Part shown: positions 22,094-30,494 of the stretch, piece by piece | Numbering within the stretch: position 1 is the stretch's first letter | Layout: each line of letters opens with the position of its first letter | Assembly: GCA_017547655.1 (NCBI GenBank) | Contig: JAFYPF010000019.1 | Span: forward strand, 1 to 61,516 | DNA from: Clostridia bacterium | Lineage (GTDB): Bacteria; Bacillota; Clostridia; Oscillospirales; CAG-272 | Reading direction: 5' to 3' | Length of the DNA stretch: 61,516 nucleotides | Notes under the pieces: generated by a model | The model's database searches: none | What the model was told of the DNA's origin: nothing | What the model saw: the letters and a program-made list of their open reading frames with translations, nothing else | Translations under genes and position numbers: made by a program

Positions 22094-22768
22094 TTATTTC
22101 TCAATCTCACGAGTATTGTAAAGTTCTTTAATTTCGTCAATGGGCTTCTGCATAAGAGCCTCAATGAGTTCATTAAAATCACCATCTTTAATTTCTTTTA
22201 CTCTGTTTTCAAGGTGCTCGCAACCGGGAGCAAGATACTTGCCGTTGATTCTTCTTGCAAGCATTGCAACCTGAGGATGTGAAATACCTGCAGGACATCT
22301 TGATGAACATACACCGCACATTACGCAGTCAAATGAAACGTCTGCGCACTTTTCAAAATCGCCTCTCTGTGCGTATGCTATGTACTGCATTACGTTAAGT
22401 CCCTGAGTACAGCTCTTTGTACAAGCGTTACAGCCTACACAAGCGTATATTTCAGGATAAAGCTGCATCATAACAGCCTCTGTTGTAGGTATCTTTTCAA
22501 TATCGTAACCCTGTTTTACCAAGGGGAAGAAAGGCAATGTAGCAATGTACATATTGTCTTCAACCTTTGTCTGACAAGCAAGACAAGCCTTAAGCTCTCT
22601 GTCGCCCTTTATACGATAGATGGTTGCGCATGCGCCGCAGAAACCGTTACGGCAACCGCATCCACGTACCAACTCATAGCCCGCATATTCCATAGCGGTC
22701 ATAATTGTCAAGTTTTCGGGAACTGAATATTTCTTCCCAAAAAGAAAGATATTTACCATATTATTCAT
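22094..22768 (-). CDS. frdB: Fumarate reductase iron-sulfur subunit (TfrB/FrdB-like)
   Basis: A 224-residue iron-sulfur protein. Residues about 36-64 hold a [2Fe-2S] site (CGCRNGFCGAC and CLAC). Two ferredoxin-type motifs follow: CVGCNACTKSCTQG (about 113-126) and CVMCGVCSSRCPAG (about 149-162). The 2Fe-2S then 4Fe-4S order is that of SdhB/FrdB, but the second half resembles HdrC, as in methanogen TfrB. The CCG domains that end TfrB are absent here; HdrB in the same operon could supply them. Electron transfer from HdrBC to FrdA is the proposed role. Confidence 0.85.
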   Translation of the reverse strand: MNNMVNIFLFGKKYSVPENLTIMTAMEYAGYELVRGCGCRNGFCGACATIYRIKGDRELKACLACQTKVEDNMYIATLPFFPLVKQGYDIEKIPTTEAVMMQLYPEIYACVGCNACTKSCTQGLNVMQYIAYAQRGDFEKCADVSFDCVMCGVCSSRCPAGISHPQVAMLARRINGKYLAPGCEHLENRVKEIKDGDFNELIEALMQKPIDEIKELYNTREIEK

Positions 22769-22782
22769 ATCAATCGTCTCCT

Positions 22783-23616
22783 TTAATACTCATCGGGCAA
22801 CTCACCCAGTTCATCACAACGGAATACAGGTCCGTCTTTGCATACGTATTTTGCACCAACGTTACATCTTCCGCACTTGCCTACACCACACTTCATACGA
22901 AGCTCGAGAGTCGTATATATCTGCTCTTTATTAAATCCGAGGTCTATAAGACCTTCAAGTGTAAACTTAATCATTATGGGAGGTCCGCACAAAACTGCTG
23001 TCTTGTTCGTGTCAAAGCCAAGTTCCTTTACGTAATTCGGAACAAAGCCAACGTGTCCGTCCCAACCTTCCTGTTCGCGGTCAATTGTCAAGTGTACGTT
23101 TACACCCGCATCCTTTGACCATTCATCAATTATCTCTTGATAATCAAGAAGGTCGTCTTTGCTTCTTGAACCGTAAACAATATCGATTGAACCGTATCTG
23201 TCTCTGTAATGACGGCAATAGTTAATTACCGAACGAAGAGGAGCCAATCCAACACCACCTGCAATAAACAGCATATTCTGTCCTGCAAATGCATCATCTA
23301 CGGGGAATGGCTTACCGTAAGGACCTCTTATTGTAATCTGCTGACCAACTTCAGCCTGATGAAGCCACTCGGTAACACAACCGCACTTCTTTATGGAAAA
23401 TTCCATATATTCTGTATTAGTAGGCGATGAAGTAATTGAGAACATCGCTTCGCCGACACCGGGGATAGAAAGCATAGCGCACTGACCGGGCTTGTGATCA
23501 AACGCCTTTTTACCGTCGGGTGTTACAACTCTGAACGTCTTAATATCGGGAGTGTCAATTCTAACATCTGTAATTACACCAACCTGGGGAATCAAGGTGT
23601 CTACTGTATTATTCAT
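22783..23616 (-). CDS. flxA: FlxA-like FAD/NAD(P)H oxidoreductase subunit
   Basis: A 277-residue flavoprotein of the ferredoxin-NADP reductase type found in HydG/AsrB and FlxA. It has the FAD-binding RxxS-like loop in the MFSITSSPTNTEYMEF region, the NAD-binding FIAGGVGLAPLRSVINY (about 96-112) and the C-terminal [2Fe-2S] cysteines in CGVGKCGRCNVG with a fourth Cys in VFRCDE. It oxidises NAD(P)H and feeds electrons to the iron-sulfur subunits. It overlaps the FlxB-like gene by 8 nt. Confidence 0.87.
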   Translation of the reverse strand: MNNTVDTLIPQVGVITDVRIDTPDIKTFRVVTPDGKKAFDHKPGQCAMLSIPGVGEAMFSITSSPTNTEYMEFSIKKCGCVTEWLHQAEVGQQITIRGPYGKPFPVDDAFAGQNMLFIAGGVGLAPLRSVINYCRHYRDRYGSIDIVYGSRSKDDLLDYQEIIDEWSKDAGVNVHLTIDREQEGWDGHVGFVPNYVKELGFDTNKTAVLCGPPIMIKFTLEGLIDLGFNKEQIYTTLELRMKCGVGKCGRCNVGAKYVCKDGPVFRCDELGELPDEY

Positions 23617-24637
23617 TTTCCTTACCTCCCAAATTCTTCATTACTTTTACTATATTCATCGATATAGGACATCTTGATACGCATCTTCCGCAACCAACAC
23701 AGCCGAATATCCCCTCATTATTTTCGGGATAATATACGAGCTTGTGCATAAATCTCTGACGGAAACGCTCTTTCTGGCTGTTTCTGTTGTTTCCATGAGC
23801 CATTCTTGTAAAATCGGAATACATACATGAATCCCAGCATCTGTATCTGATAACGCCATTGCCTGTATTAAAGTCCTTTATATCATAGCACTGGCACGTA
23901 GGACATACGAAGGTACAAGTTCCGCAACCGAGACAGCTTTCGGATAATTCTTCCCATTCCGGACTGTTGAAGAATTCATCTGTCTTTCCGCCACCGAATT
24001 TCGAAGTATCGAGATCGGCAAGAGGAAGCTTCTTCATTATCTTCGCAATCTGTTCTTTCTGTTCGGTTACCTTTTCTTCGGTCGCTTCTTCGGTTACATT
24101 TTCAAGAGCCTTAAGAAGCTTTTCGCCCTTTTCGGTGTTAGCTTGTAAATAAAGCTCATTTTCTGTCTTCCAAGCTGATACGTCAGCCTTAGGATCTGCA
24201 GCATCTATGCCGAAAGCAGAACAGAAGCAAGTTTCACTGGGTTTGTTACAAGCAACTGCAACAATTATACCGTGCTCACGCTTTGTAGCATAGTAGCTGT
24301 CGCAAGGATCAACCAAGAAAACTTTGTCAAGTATATCAAACGCCTTTACGTCACACGCTCTTACGCCGAACACTACAAAATCTTCTGATGCTTTTCTTGT
24401 ATCAATAACTTCGATATTCTTGCCCTCAACTTTGAATTCCATCATATCCTCTGTCTGAGGGAAGAAGAAATCCTTAGGGCTTTTTACGGTATTAAGAGCT
24501 TCGCTCCATTTTTTACCCTCTTCCCATTTCGTATATGCGGCTTTGCCGTCATTCTGATCTACGGGAAGATAAAGGGACATTGTATTTGATATTGCTTCAA
24601 AAAGCAAATCAATTTTTTCTAAAACTATCTTACGCAT
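23609..24637 (-). CDS. flxB: FlxB-like 4Fe-4S electron-transfer subunit
   Basis: A 342-residue protein resembling AsrA and FlxB. The N-terminal half contains FVVFGVRACDVKAFDILDKVF and PSETCFCSAFG, shared with FrhB/AsrA-like subunits. The C-terminal half has CLGCGTCTFVCPTCQCYD and, near the end, CVGCGRCVSRCP, the ligands for two [4Fe-4S] clusters. Start was set at 24637, where GGGGGG precedes the ATG. An extra low-complexity Glu/Lys/Thr linker (about 195-212) is present. It should pass electrons between the FlxA flavin site and HdrA. Confidence 0.82.
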   Translation of the reverse strand: MRKIVLEKIDLLFEAISNTMSLYLPVDQNDGKAAYTKWEEGKKWSEALNTVKSPKDFFFPQTEDMMEFKVEGKNIEVIDTRKASEDFVVFGVRACDVKAFDILDKVFLVDPCDSYYATKREHGIIVAVACNKPSETCFCSAFGIDAADPKADVSAWKTENELYLQANTEKGEKLLKALENVTEEATEEKVTEQKEQIAKIMKKLPLADLDTSKFGGGKTDEFFNSPEWEELSESCLGCGTCTFVCPTCQCYDIKDFNTGNGVIRYRCWDSCMYSDFTRMAHGNNRNSQKERFRQRFMHKLVYYPENNEGIFGCVGCGRCVSRCPISMNIVKVMKNLGGKENE

Positions 24638-25625
24638 TTTCGTCCCCCCTGTCAAAAACTTCGCCGGGCTCTAAATCATTCAAGGTGTAGTCAACGAGAG
24701 GTGCGCGTGAGCCAACCTCTGCCCCTGCCTGATATTCGCCGTAGAATTCGTTTATGTCTTTAATAAACTTTCTGTTCAAAAGGTGGAGAGGAATGTTCTG
24801 AGGACATACTCTTGAGCATTCTCCGCAGTCGGTACATCTACCCGCAACGTGATATGCTCTTATAATATGGAAGAGTTTTTCTTCAAAGCTATTTGCGGGA
24901 GACTTATTTTCAACACCCGAGTTAGGATTGTTGAATACGCACTTTTCGCAAGTACATGCAGGACATGCATCACGACAAGCGTTACATCTTATACACTTTG
25001 AAAGTTCGTTCTGCCAGAAAGCAAATCTTTCGTCTGCAGTCATCTTTTCCAATTTTTCAACTTCGTCGAAACGATTTGAATCGATTACTTCGCCGCTTTC
25101 GCCGAGAAGTTCGTCGTAAGCAACGTGCTTCTTGCTCTTGCAGTTCGCGCATCTTTCAGCAAGAACGTCTGCCTTTGCTATTGTCATATCATCATTGTAA
25201 AGTGTCTTTACAACAATATCCTCGCCGTTGCAATCAACGGAAAGTATACCATCTCCTGCAATCTTCTTTACCTTTTCGATATCAACCATACCGTCGCACT
25301 GTACGCCTACTGCGTAAACCTTTTCTCTGTCGAATCTGTGCTCGGTAAGGAGCTGGTTAAAGCTGTATGTATCACAAGGCTTCAAAAATACAAGTATCTT
25401 GCCTTCAAGCTTTTCTGTCTTCTTTACAAGATATTTAGAAAGGTTAGCCGCCGAGAAATCGCCGAACACAAAATCTTTCTTCAATTCTTCAACGCTTTCG
25501 AAAACACCGGGTGTCACGTCATAATCGTATTCGCCCTTTTTCCAACCGAGAACCAAAGACACTGTACCGTTGTTCAAAAGTTCGGTCGCCTTATCGATAA
25601 GCATCTCTTTTGTTATCTTTTGCAT
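24630..25625 (-). CDS. flxC: FlxC-like 4Fe-4S electron-transfer subunit
   Basis: A 331-residue protein related to FlxC and to formate dehydrogenase/FrhB-type beta subunits. The N-terminus has ILVFLKPCDTYSFNQLL, with a cysteine pair in ERCANCKSKKH (about 183). Two ferredoxin motifs are present: CIRCNACRDACPACTCEKC (about 211-229) and CTDCGECSRVCPQN (about 265-278). It overlaps both the FlxD-like and FlxB-like genes, so stoichiometric expression is likely. The homology with the next gene suggests an ancient duplication. Confidence 0.82.
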   Translation of the reverse strand: MQKITKEMLIDKATELLNNGTVSLVLGWKKGEYDYDVTPGVFESVEELKKDFVFGDFSAANLSKYLVKKTEKLEGKILVFLKPCDTYSFNQLLTEHRFDREKVYAVGVQCDGMVDIEKVKKIAGDGILSVDCNGEDIVVKTLYNDDMTIAKADVLAERCANCKSKKHVAYDELLGESGEVIDSNRFDEVEKLEKMTADERFAFWQNELSKCIRCNACRDACPACTCEKCVFNNPNSGVENKSPANSFEEKLFHIIRAYHVAGRCTDCGECSRVCPQNIPLHLLNRKFIKDINEFYGEYQAGAEVGSRAPLVDYTLNDLEPGEVFDRGDENA

Positions 25626-26041
25626 CTCAAGTCCTCCAATCTCTTGTTTTCGCCGAGGGAAACAACTTTTTCAACAAAATCGTTCATTGTAGCCGCAAAC
25701 TTTGCGCCCTCTGCAGCTGATACCCATTCAACACGTGTACGTTCTTTTTCTATGCCGAGAAAATCGAGCATAGAGAACAACGCAGCCATACGTCTTCTTG
25801 TGAAGTAGTTACCCGAAGTATAGTGGCAGTCGCCGGGGTGGCAACCACATATAATTACGCCGTCAGCGCCTCTCTGGAATGCTCTGAGAATAAACATAGG
25901 GTTTACTCGGCATGAGCAAGGCACTCTGATAATCTTTACTTCAGCGGGATAGTTAAGTCTGTTGTTTCCTGCAAGGTCGGCGCCCGCATACGAACACCAG
26001 TTACAGCAAAACGCCACTATCAAAGGCTTATATTCTTTCAT
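25613..26041 (-). CDS. flxD: MvhD/FlxD-like iron-sulfur subunit
   Basis: A 142-residue MvhD-family protein that contacts HdrA in flavin-based bifurcating complexes. The [2Fe-2S] ligands are in IVAFCCNWCSYAGAD and the paired IRVPCSCRVN and ICGCHPGDCHY. The start at 26041 overlaps the HdrA stop codon (ATGA), a clear case of coupling. In Desulfovibrio and other anaerobes the same gene joins FlxABC to HdrABC. Confidence 0.88.
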   Translation of the reverse strand: MKEYKPLIVAFCCNWCSYAGADLAGNNRLNYPAEVKIIRVPCSCRVNPMFILRAFQRGADGVIICGCHPGDCHYTSGNYFTRRRMAALFSMLDFLGIEKERTRVEWVSAAEGAKFAATMNDFVEKVVSLGENKRLEDLRCKR

Positions 26042-28032
26042 TTGCATATCGCGTCTACCTCCGCCATAATTTGTGAATTCATAAATCCGTTCAAATCCAT
26101 AGCTCCCGAAGGACAAGCAACTGTACATGCACCGCAACCCTGACATACCGCAGGATTTACCGTAGCTACTCTTCTTACCTTAACCGTTCTGTTAGGTCCG
26201 GGGAACTCTTTGTCTTCATAGCTGATAGCGCCGTAAGGACATACCCTTTCACAGCTTGAACAGCCGTTACACATAAGCTGATTTGAACTTGCAACGCAGG
26301 GGTTACCCAAAAGCATATCTTTCTGAAGAAGTCCGATAACCTTGGATGCCGCAGCGCCTGCCTGAGATACAGTCTCGGGAATATCCTTGGGACCCTGACA
26401 AGTTCCCGAAAGGAACACACCTGCTGTCGGGCTTTCTACAGGACGAAGCTTGGGATGCGCTTCTGTAAAGAAGTCGTTTGTATCCATACTTGCCGTAAGC
26501 ATTGTAGCCAAAGGTCTTGCAGTCTTGTCGGGCTCAATTGCAGCCGCAAGAACTACAAGGTCTGCATCTATCTTTATCTGCTTGTTTGCTATAAGGTCGG
26601 ATCCGCGTACAATAAGTTTGTCTCCCTCGGGTGTAACTTTACCAACCATACCCTTAACGTAATTAACTCCGTATTCTTCAACTGCTCTTCTCTGGAACTC
26701 GTCGAAGTTCTTACCGGGTGTTCTTACGTCTATGTAGAATACCGTTACGTCTGTATCCGGATATTTATCTCTTGTCAACATTGCATGCTTTGCAGTATAC
26801 ATACAGCATATCTTCGAGCAATATTCCTTACCCTTTTCAGCGCAAGAAGCACATCTTGAACCAACACACTGTACAAATACAATCTTGTGGGGGTGCTTGC
26901 CGTCGGAAGGTCTGAGAAGCTTACCTGCTGTAGGACCTGCAGCGTTTGTAAGTCTTTCAAACTCAAGAGACGTAATTACGTCCTTTGACTGACTGTATGC
27001 AAACTCGTCGAACTTTTCCATAGAAATGGGCTCGAAACCTGTTGCAACTACAATAGCGCCGTACTTTTCTTCGATTATCTCATCCTTCTGCTTGTAATCG
27101 ATAGCGCCTGCTGCACAGAACTTTGTACAAACTCCGCACTTACCGTTCTTAAGCATATTACAGTAATCCGCATCAATGGTAGCAACCTTCGGTACTGCCT
27201 GTGCAAAAGGAATGTATATCGCACGTCTGTTATCCATACCGAGGTTAAACTCGTTGGGAACCTTCTTCTGAGGACACTTTTCGATACAAGCGCCGCAACC
27301 GGTACACTTTGTCTCGTCAACGTATCTTGCTTTCTTCTTAATCTTAACCTCGAAGTTACCCACGAAGCCCTTAACAGCCTCAACCTCGCTGTAAGAGAAG
27401 ATTCTGATGTTTTCGTTCTGAGCAGCATCAACCATCTTAGGTGTCAAAATACAAGCCGCGCAGTCGAGTGTCGGGAACGTCTTGTCGAGCTGAGCCATCT
27501 TACCGCCGATAGTAGGCTTCTTCTCGACAATGTCAACGGGAAATCCGGCATCTGCTATATCAAGAGCAGTCTGTATACCTGCGATACCGCCGCCGATAAC
27601 CAAAGCTCTCTTGGTTACGGGAGACTGTCCGGGTGTCAAGGGTGCATTAAGGTTAACCTTCGCAACCGCTGCCTTACCCAAGATAATAGCCTTTTCGGTA
27701 CCTAAAGGCATTTCTTTATGTACCCATGAGCACTGCTCACGAATATTAGCAATCTCAACCATATAAGGGTTAAGACCTGCTGCCGCCGCTGTCTTGCGGA
27801 ATGTAGCCTCGTGCATACGAGGCGAGCAGGAACATACGACAATTCCTGTCAAGTTGTGTTCTTTTACGGCATCCTTAATCAAATCCTGACCTGCCTGAGA
27901 ACACATATACTGATACTCGGTGGAAAAGACAACACCGGGCTCACTCTTCAAAGCTTCCGCAACCGCCTTAACGTCAACCGTTCCTGCAATATTGCTTCCG
28001 CACCAGCATACAAATACGCCAATTCTCTGCAT
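26038..28032 (-). CDS. hdrA: Heterodisulfide reductase subunit A (electron-bifurcating flavoprotein)
   Basis: A 664-residue HdrA. It has an N-terminal domain (IGVFVCWCGSNIAG), an FAD-binding GGGIAGIQTALDIADAG (about 148-164), a cysteine-rich insertion with CTGCGACIEKCPQKK, the conserved segment YIDVRTPGKNFDEF (about 437) near the flavin, and two C-terminal ferredoxin motifs, CNGCSSCERVCP and CQGCGACTVACP. HdrA is the site of flavin-based electron bifurcation. Length and domain order match the single-domain HdrA of Flx-Hdr complexes. It lies 14 nt after hdrC. Confidence 0.92.
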   Translation of the reverse strand: MQRIGVFVCWCGSNIAGTVDVKAVAEALKSEPGVVFSTEYQYMCSQAGQDLIKDAVKEHNLTGIVVCSCSPRMHEATFRKTAAAAGLNPYMVEIANIREQCSWVHKEMPLGTEKAIILGKAAVAKVNLNAPLTPGQSPVTKRALVIGGGIAGIQTALDIADAGFPVDIVEKKPTIGGKMAQLDKTFPTLDCAACILTPKMVDAAQNENIRIFSYSEVEAVKGFVGNFEVKIKKKARYVDETKCTGCGACIEKCPQKKVPNEFNLGMDNRRAIYIPFAQAVPKVATIDADYCNMLKNGKCGVCTKFCAAGAIDYKQKDEIIEEKYGAIVVATGFEPISMEKFDEFAYSQSKDVITSLEFERLTNAAGPTAGKLLRPSDGKHPHKIVFVQCVGSRCASCAEKGKEYCSKICCMYTAKHAMLTRDKYPDTDVTVFYIDVRTPGKNFDEFQRRAVEEYGVNYVKGMVGKVTPEGDKLIVRGSDLIANKQIKIDADLVVLAAAIEPDKTARPLATMLTASMDTNDFFTEAHPKLRPVESPTAGVFLSGTCQGPKDIPETVSQAGAAASKVIGLLQKDMLLGNPCVASSNQLMCNGCSSCERVCPYGAISYEDKEFPGPNRTVKVRRVATVNPAVCQGCGACTVACPSGAMDLNGFMNSQIMAEVDAICK

Positions 28033-28046
28033 TATTCTTTTCCTCC

Positions 28047-28433
28047 TTACTTACTGTACTTCCTGAATGCGCTGACAATCGCCTGTTGAGGAATATCCTC
28101 GTCAAGATATTTTACAACATCGTCAGCCTTCAATCTGTTGCTGTTTTTCTGTCTGATTACAGACAACTTAACTGCCTCCACAAGCTTTGCGGGCTCAACG
28201 CCTCTGGGACATCTGTCCACACAAGCAAAGCATGAAAGGCACTTATAAAGTGACTCCGATTCGAGAAGTGGTTCTATATCTCCCGACTCAACCATATACA
28301 CGAACTGATGAGGATGATATTCCATCTCATCAAATGAAGGACAAGTTGCAGTACATTTTCCGCACTTCATGCATTTTTTCGGATTAACTCCGCTTGAACG
28401 GATTATATCATCCTTCAAATACTTATTCTCCAT
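28047..28433 (-). CDS. hdrC: Heterodisulfide reductase subunit C
   Basis: A 128-residue iron-sulfur protein with two [4Fe-4S] motifs, CMKCGKCTATCPS (about 20-32) and CLSCFACVDRCPRG (about 67-80), the standard HdrC composition, somewhat shorter than methanogen HdrC. It overlaps hdrB by 11 nt. It transfers electrons between HdrA and HdrB. Confidence 0.9.
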   Translation of the reverse strand: MENKYLKDDIIRSSGVNPKKCMKCGKCTATCPSFDEMEYHPHQFVYMVESGDIEPLLESESLYKCLSCFACVDRCPRGVEPAKLVEAVKLSVIRQKNSNRLKADDVVKYLDEDIPQQAIVSAFRKYSK

Positions 28434-29217
28434 CTTTTTCCTCCTTTACACCAAGAGCCTCGGCAAGAAGCTCTGTAAAGTATACAACGGGAATATCTGC
28501 CCCGTTTTTAACAAGATTATATTTGCAAAGAGGACAAGCTGTTATTATCATTTCAGCGCCCATAGCCTTTGCGTTTCTGATAATATCATTACTTCTCTTT
28601 TCAGCAGCTTTGGGATCCTCCAACGCTATGTAACCGCCGCAACATTCATTTCTGTTTGCATAAATTACGGGTTCAGCCCCCATAGCGGAAATAAGATCTT
28701 CCATTATCTTCGGATTTTCCGGATCATCCATTTTCATAACCGAGTTCGGTCTGAGCAAAAGACAGCCGTAATATGCCGCAATCTTTTTACCCCCAAGCGG
28801 ATTTGTAACCGCTTCTTTAACCTTGTCGAAACCTACAACGTCTCTGAGAAGTTCGAGGTAATTATAAACCTCTGCCTCACCGTTGTATGCCTCTTCCTCA
28901 GCCATATATTTGTTAACCTTATCCGCAAACTCCTTATCATTTTGCATAACGTAATTCGTTTGCTTAATAACGTTATGACAGCCCGAACATACGGTAATCA
29001 AAGGCTGTTCCTTTGATTTTGCTGCCTTTAACGCTCTTACAGAAGAAAGCTTACTTGCAATCTCGTCTTTTGCGGTCGAAAATACGCCGCCGCAACACTG
29101 CCATTCTTCTATTTCTTCCAACGTTACACCTAATTTTTCAGCGCAAAGATATGAATATTTATCCAACTCTTTCGCCTTATTCTTCAGTGTGCATCCGGGA
29201 AAATAGCTTACCTTCAT
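28423..29217 (-). CDS. hdrB: Heterodisulfide reductase subunit B (CCG domains)
   Basis: A 264-residue protein with two CCG domains, each able to bind a non-cubane [4Fe-4S] cluster. First: PGCTLKNKAK, EEWQCCGGVFS and TVCSGCHN. Second: YYGCLLLRP, NECCGGYIALEDP and TACPLCKYN. HdrB reduces heterodisulfide or a thiol/disulfide carrier protein such as DsrC in other bacteria; neither CoM/CoB nor a dsrC gene is evident in this window. As first gene of the operon it has a GGAGG site and a 267-bp upstream region. Confidence 0.91.
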   Translation of the reverse strand: MKVSYFPGCTLKNKAKELDKYSYLCAEKLGVTLEEIEEWQCCGGVFSTAKDEIASKLSSVRALKAAKSKEQPLITVCSGCHNVIKQTNYVMQNDKEFADKVNKYMAEEEAYNGEAEVYNYLELLRDVVGFDKVKEAVTNPLGGKKIAAYYGCLLLRPNSVMKMDDPENPKIMEDLISAMGAEPVIYANRNECCGGYIALEDPKAAEKRSNDIIRNAKAMGAEMIITACPLCKYNLVKNGADIPVVYFTELLAEALGVKEEKDGE

Positions 29218-29320
29218 TTATTAAGACCTCCATATTAAAAGTGAATAACTGTTTTTTTGACAAAAACAGTACTCCATTCAAACATACATTAACATAATAA
29301 CACATTTTTCTCGTTTTGAG

Positions 29321-29351
29321 TATTATCAAAATGTTAATACTATATTATCAA
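29321..29351 (-). promoter_or_regulatory. Direct repeat upstream of the Hdr-Flx-Frd operon
   Basis: TATTATCAA at 29321-29329 and again at 29343-29351, 22 bp (two helical turns) apart. On the minus strand this reads TTGATAATA twice. Possible activator or redox-regulator site. No convincing consensus promoter was found here; TTGATA-N18-GATAAT is the best candidate. Confidence 0.3.
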
Positions 29352-29425
29352 CAAAGATAACTCTAAAGCTTATCTACAATACAAGTATTTCAATAATTAC
29401 TACACAATTTAATATTACATAAATA

Positions 29426-29466
29426 AGGGGGATCTTCAGCGTCGGCACACCGAAAGAATCCCCTAT
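29426..29466 (-). terminator. Hairpin after the carboxypeptidase gene
   Basis: GGGGAT/ATCCCC outer stem and TCGG/CCGA inner stem, followed by TTATTTATG on the minus strand. Probable terminator, with a weak U tract. Confidence 0.4.
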
Positions 29467-29484
29467 CTTATATATTCGAATATA

Positions 29485-30252
29485 TCAAGAATATACCGAG
29501 GTTATACCAAGATATTCTTCAAGGCAAAGTCCGCTTTCATATATCGCTGTTGCTACGTCAACACCCAAATAACGTACGTGCCATGGCTCGTACATATATC
29601 CGGTTATATGTTCTTTATTTTGCGGATATCTGATAATAAAACCGTACTTATGACAATTTTCCGCAAGCCACTTACCTTGTTTGCTGCTGCCAAAAGCCTC
29701 TGTCAGCTCATTCAAGTCAAAAGCAAGTCCCGTTTGATGTTCCGAATGCCCCGGACGCGCCGAATATCTGTCTGCCGCCGCTTGTCCGTCTTGAGCAACA
29801 TAGTTGTTATAAATTGTGTTTTGTCTGTCATAACTTCTGTAACCCGAAGCTATCCACAGCGAAATTCCATCTTTTTGGGCATCTGCAAACATCTTGTCAA
29901 GAGCCGCTTTAGCTTCGGGATCAACTCCTTTAGCATAAGTTTTCGGGAGCGAGTACGTCTTGTTTACAACAAGAATTCCTTGTATGTAAGTAGGCTCATC
30001 AACGCTTACGGGAGCCTGAATCGACGGAGCTTTCGGCTCTGTTTGAGGTGCTGTTATCTCGGGCAAGTCTGTGGTTTCAGGAACGGTTTCGGGTATATCA
30101 GTCTCCGGAATTTCCTTTGCCGTCTCCTCAATCATATCTGTATCAAGGGGCTTCATACTCCCCAAATCCCCGTTAATTGAACCGTCGCAAGAAACAAGCA
30201 ACATTACTAAAATAATTAGAAAAACTATGCAATATATTTTGTTCAAATTCAT
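29485..30252 (-). CDS. D-alanyl-D-alanine carboxypeptidase (VanY-type) lipoprotein
   Basis: A 255-residue secreted lipoprotein: signal helix with lipobox LVSC (Cys22), a Thr/Pro/Glu-rich linker (about 40-90), then an LAS-family metallopeptidase domain. Zinc ligands and catalytic residues are visible in SARPGHSEHQTGLAFDL (SxHxxGxAxD) and EPWHVRYLG. ASGYRSYDRQ is the typical substrate-side motif. It trims the terminal D-Ala of peptidoglycan. The start was moved to 30252, where GGCGGAA precedes the ATG and the signal peptide begins. Confidence 0.88.
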   Translation of the reverse strand: MNLNKIYCIVFLIILVMLLVSCDGSINGDLGSMKPLDTDMIEETAKEIPETDIPETVPETTDLPEITAPQTEPKAPSIQAPVSVDEPTYIQGILVVNKTYSLPKTYAKGVDPEAKAALDKMFADAQKDGISLWIASGYRSYDRQNTIYNNYVAQDGQAAADRYSARPGHSEHQTGLAFDLNELTEAFGSSKQGKWLAENCHKYGFIIRYPQNKEHITGYMYEPWHVRYLGVDVATAIYESGLCLEEYLGITSVYS

Positions 30253-30451
30253 TTCAAATTCCGCCTTATCACTACAAAAATGTTTCTTTGTAAAAACATT
30301 ATACATTAGTCGGAATAAAAAATCAATAACAATATTTGTTAATTTTATTCATGTCAAACAAGCTGTAACGCCGAGTTTTTTGCAGAAATTAACACCGTTT
30401 TCAACCAAGTTGTTCTTTAGTTTCTAATGTACTCGTTATAAACTCAAACGC

Positions 30452-30489
30452 AAAAAGTGTGTATAAGCTTGTTCTGCCTATACACACTT
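30452..30489 (-). terminator. Terminator of the GH2 gene
   Basis: AAGTGTGTATA/TATACACACTT stem followed by TTTTTG on the minus strand, six bases from the GH2 stop codon. Confidence 0.8.
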
Positions 30490-30494
30490 CTACT

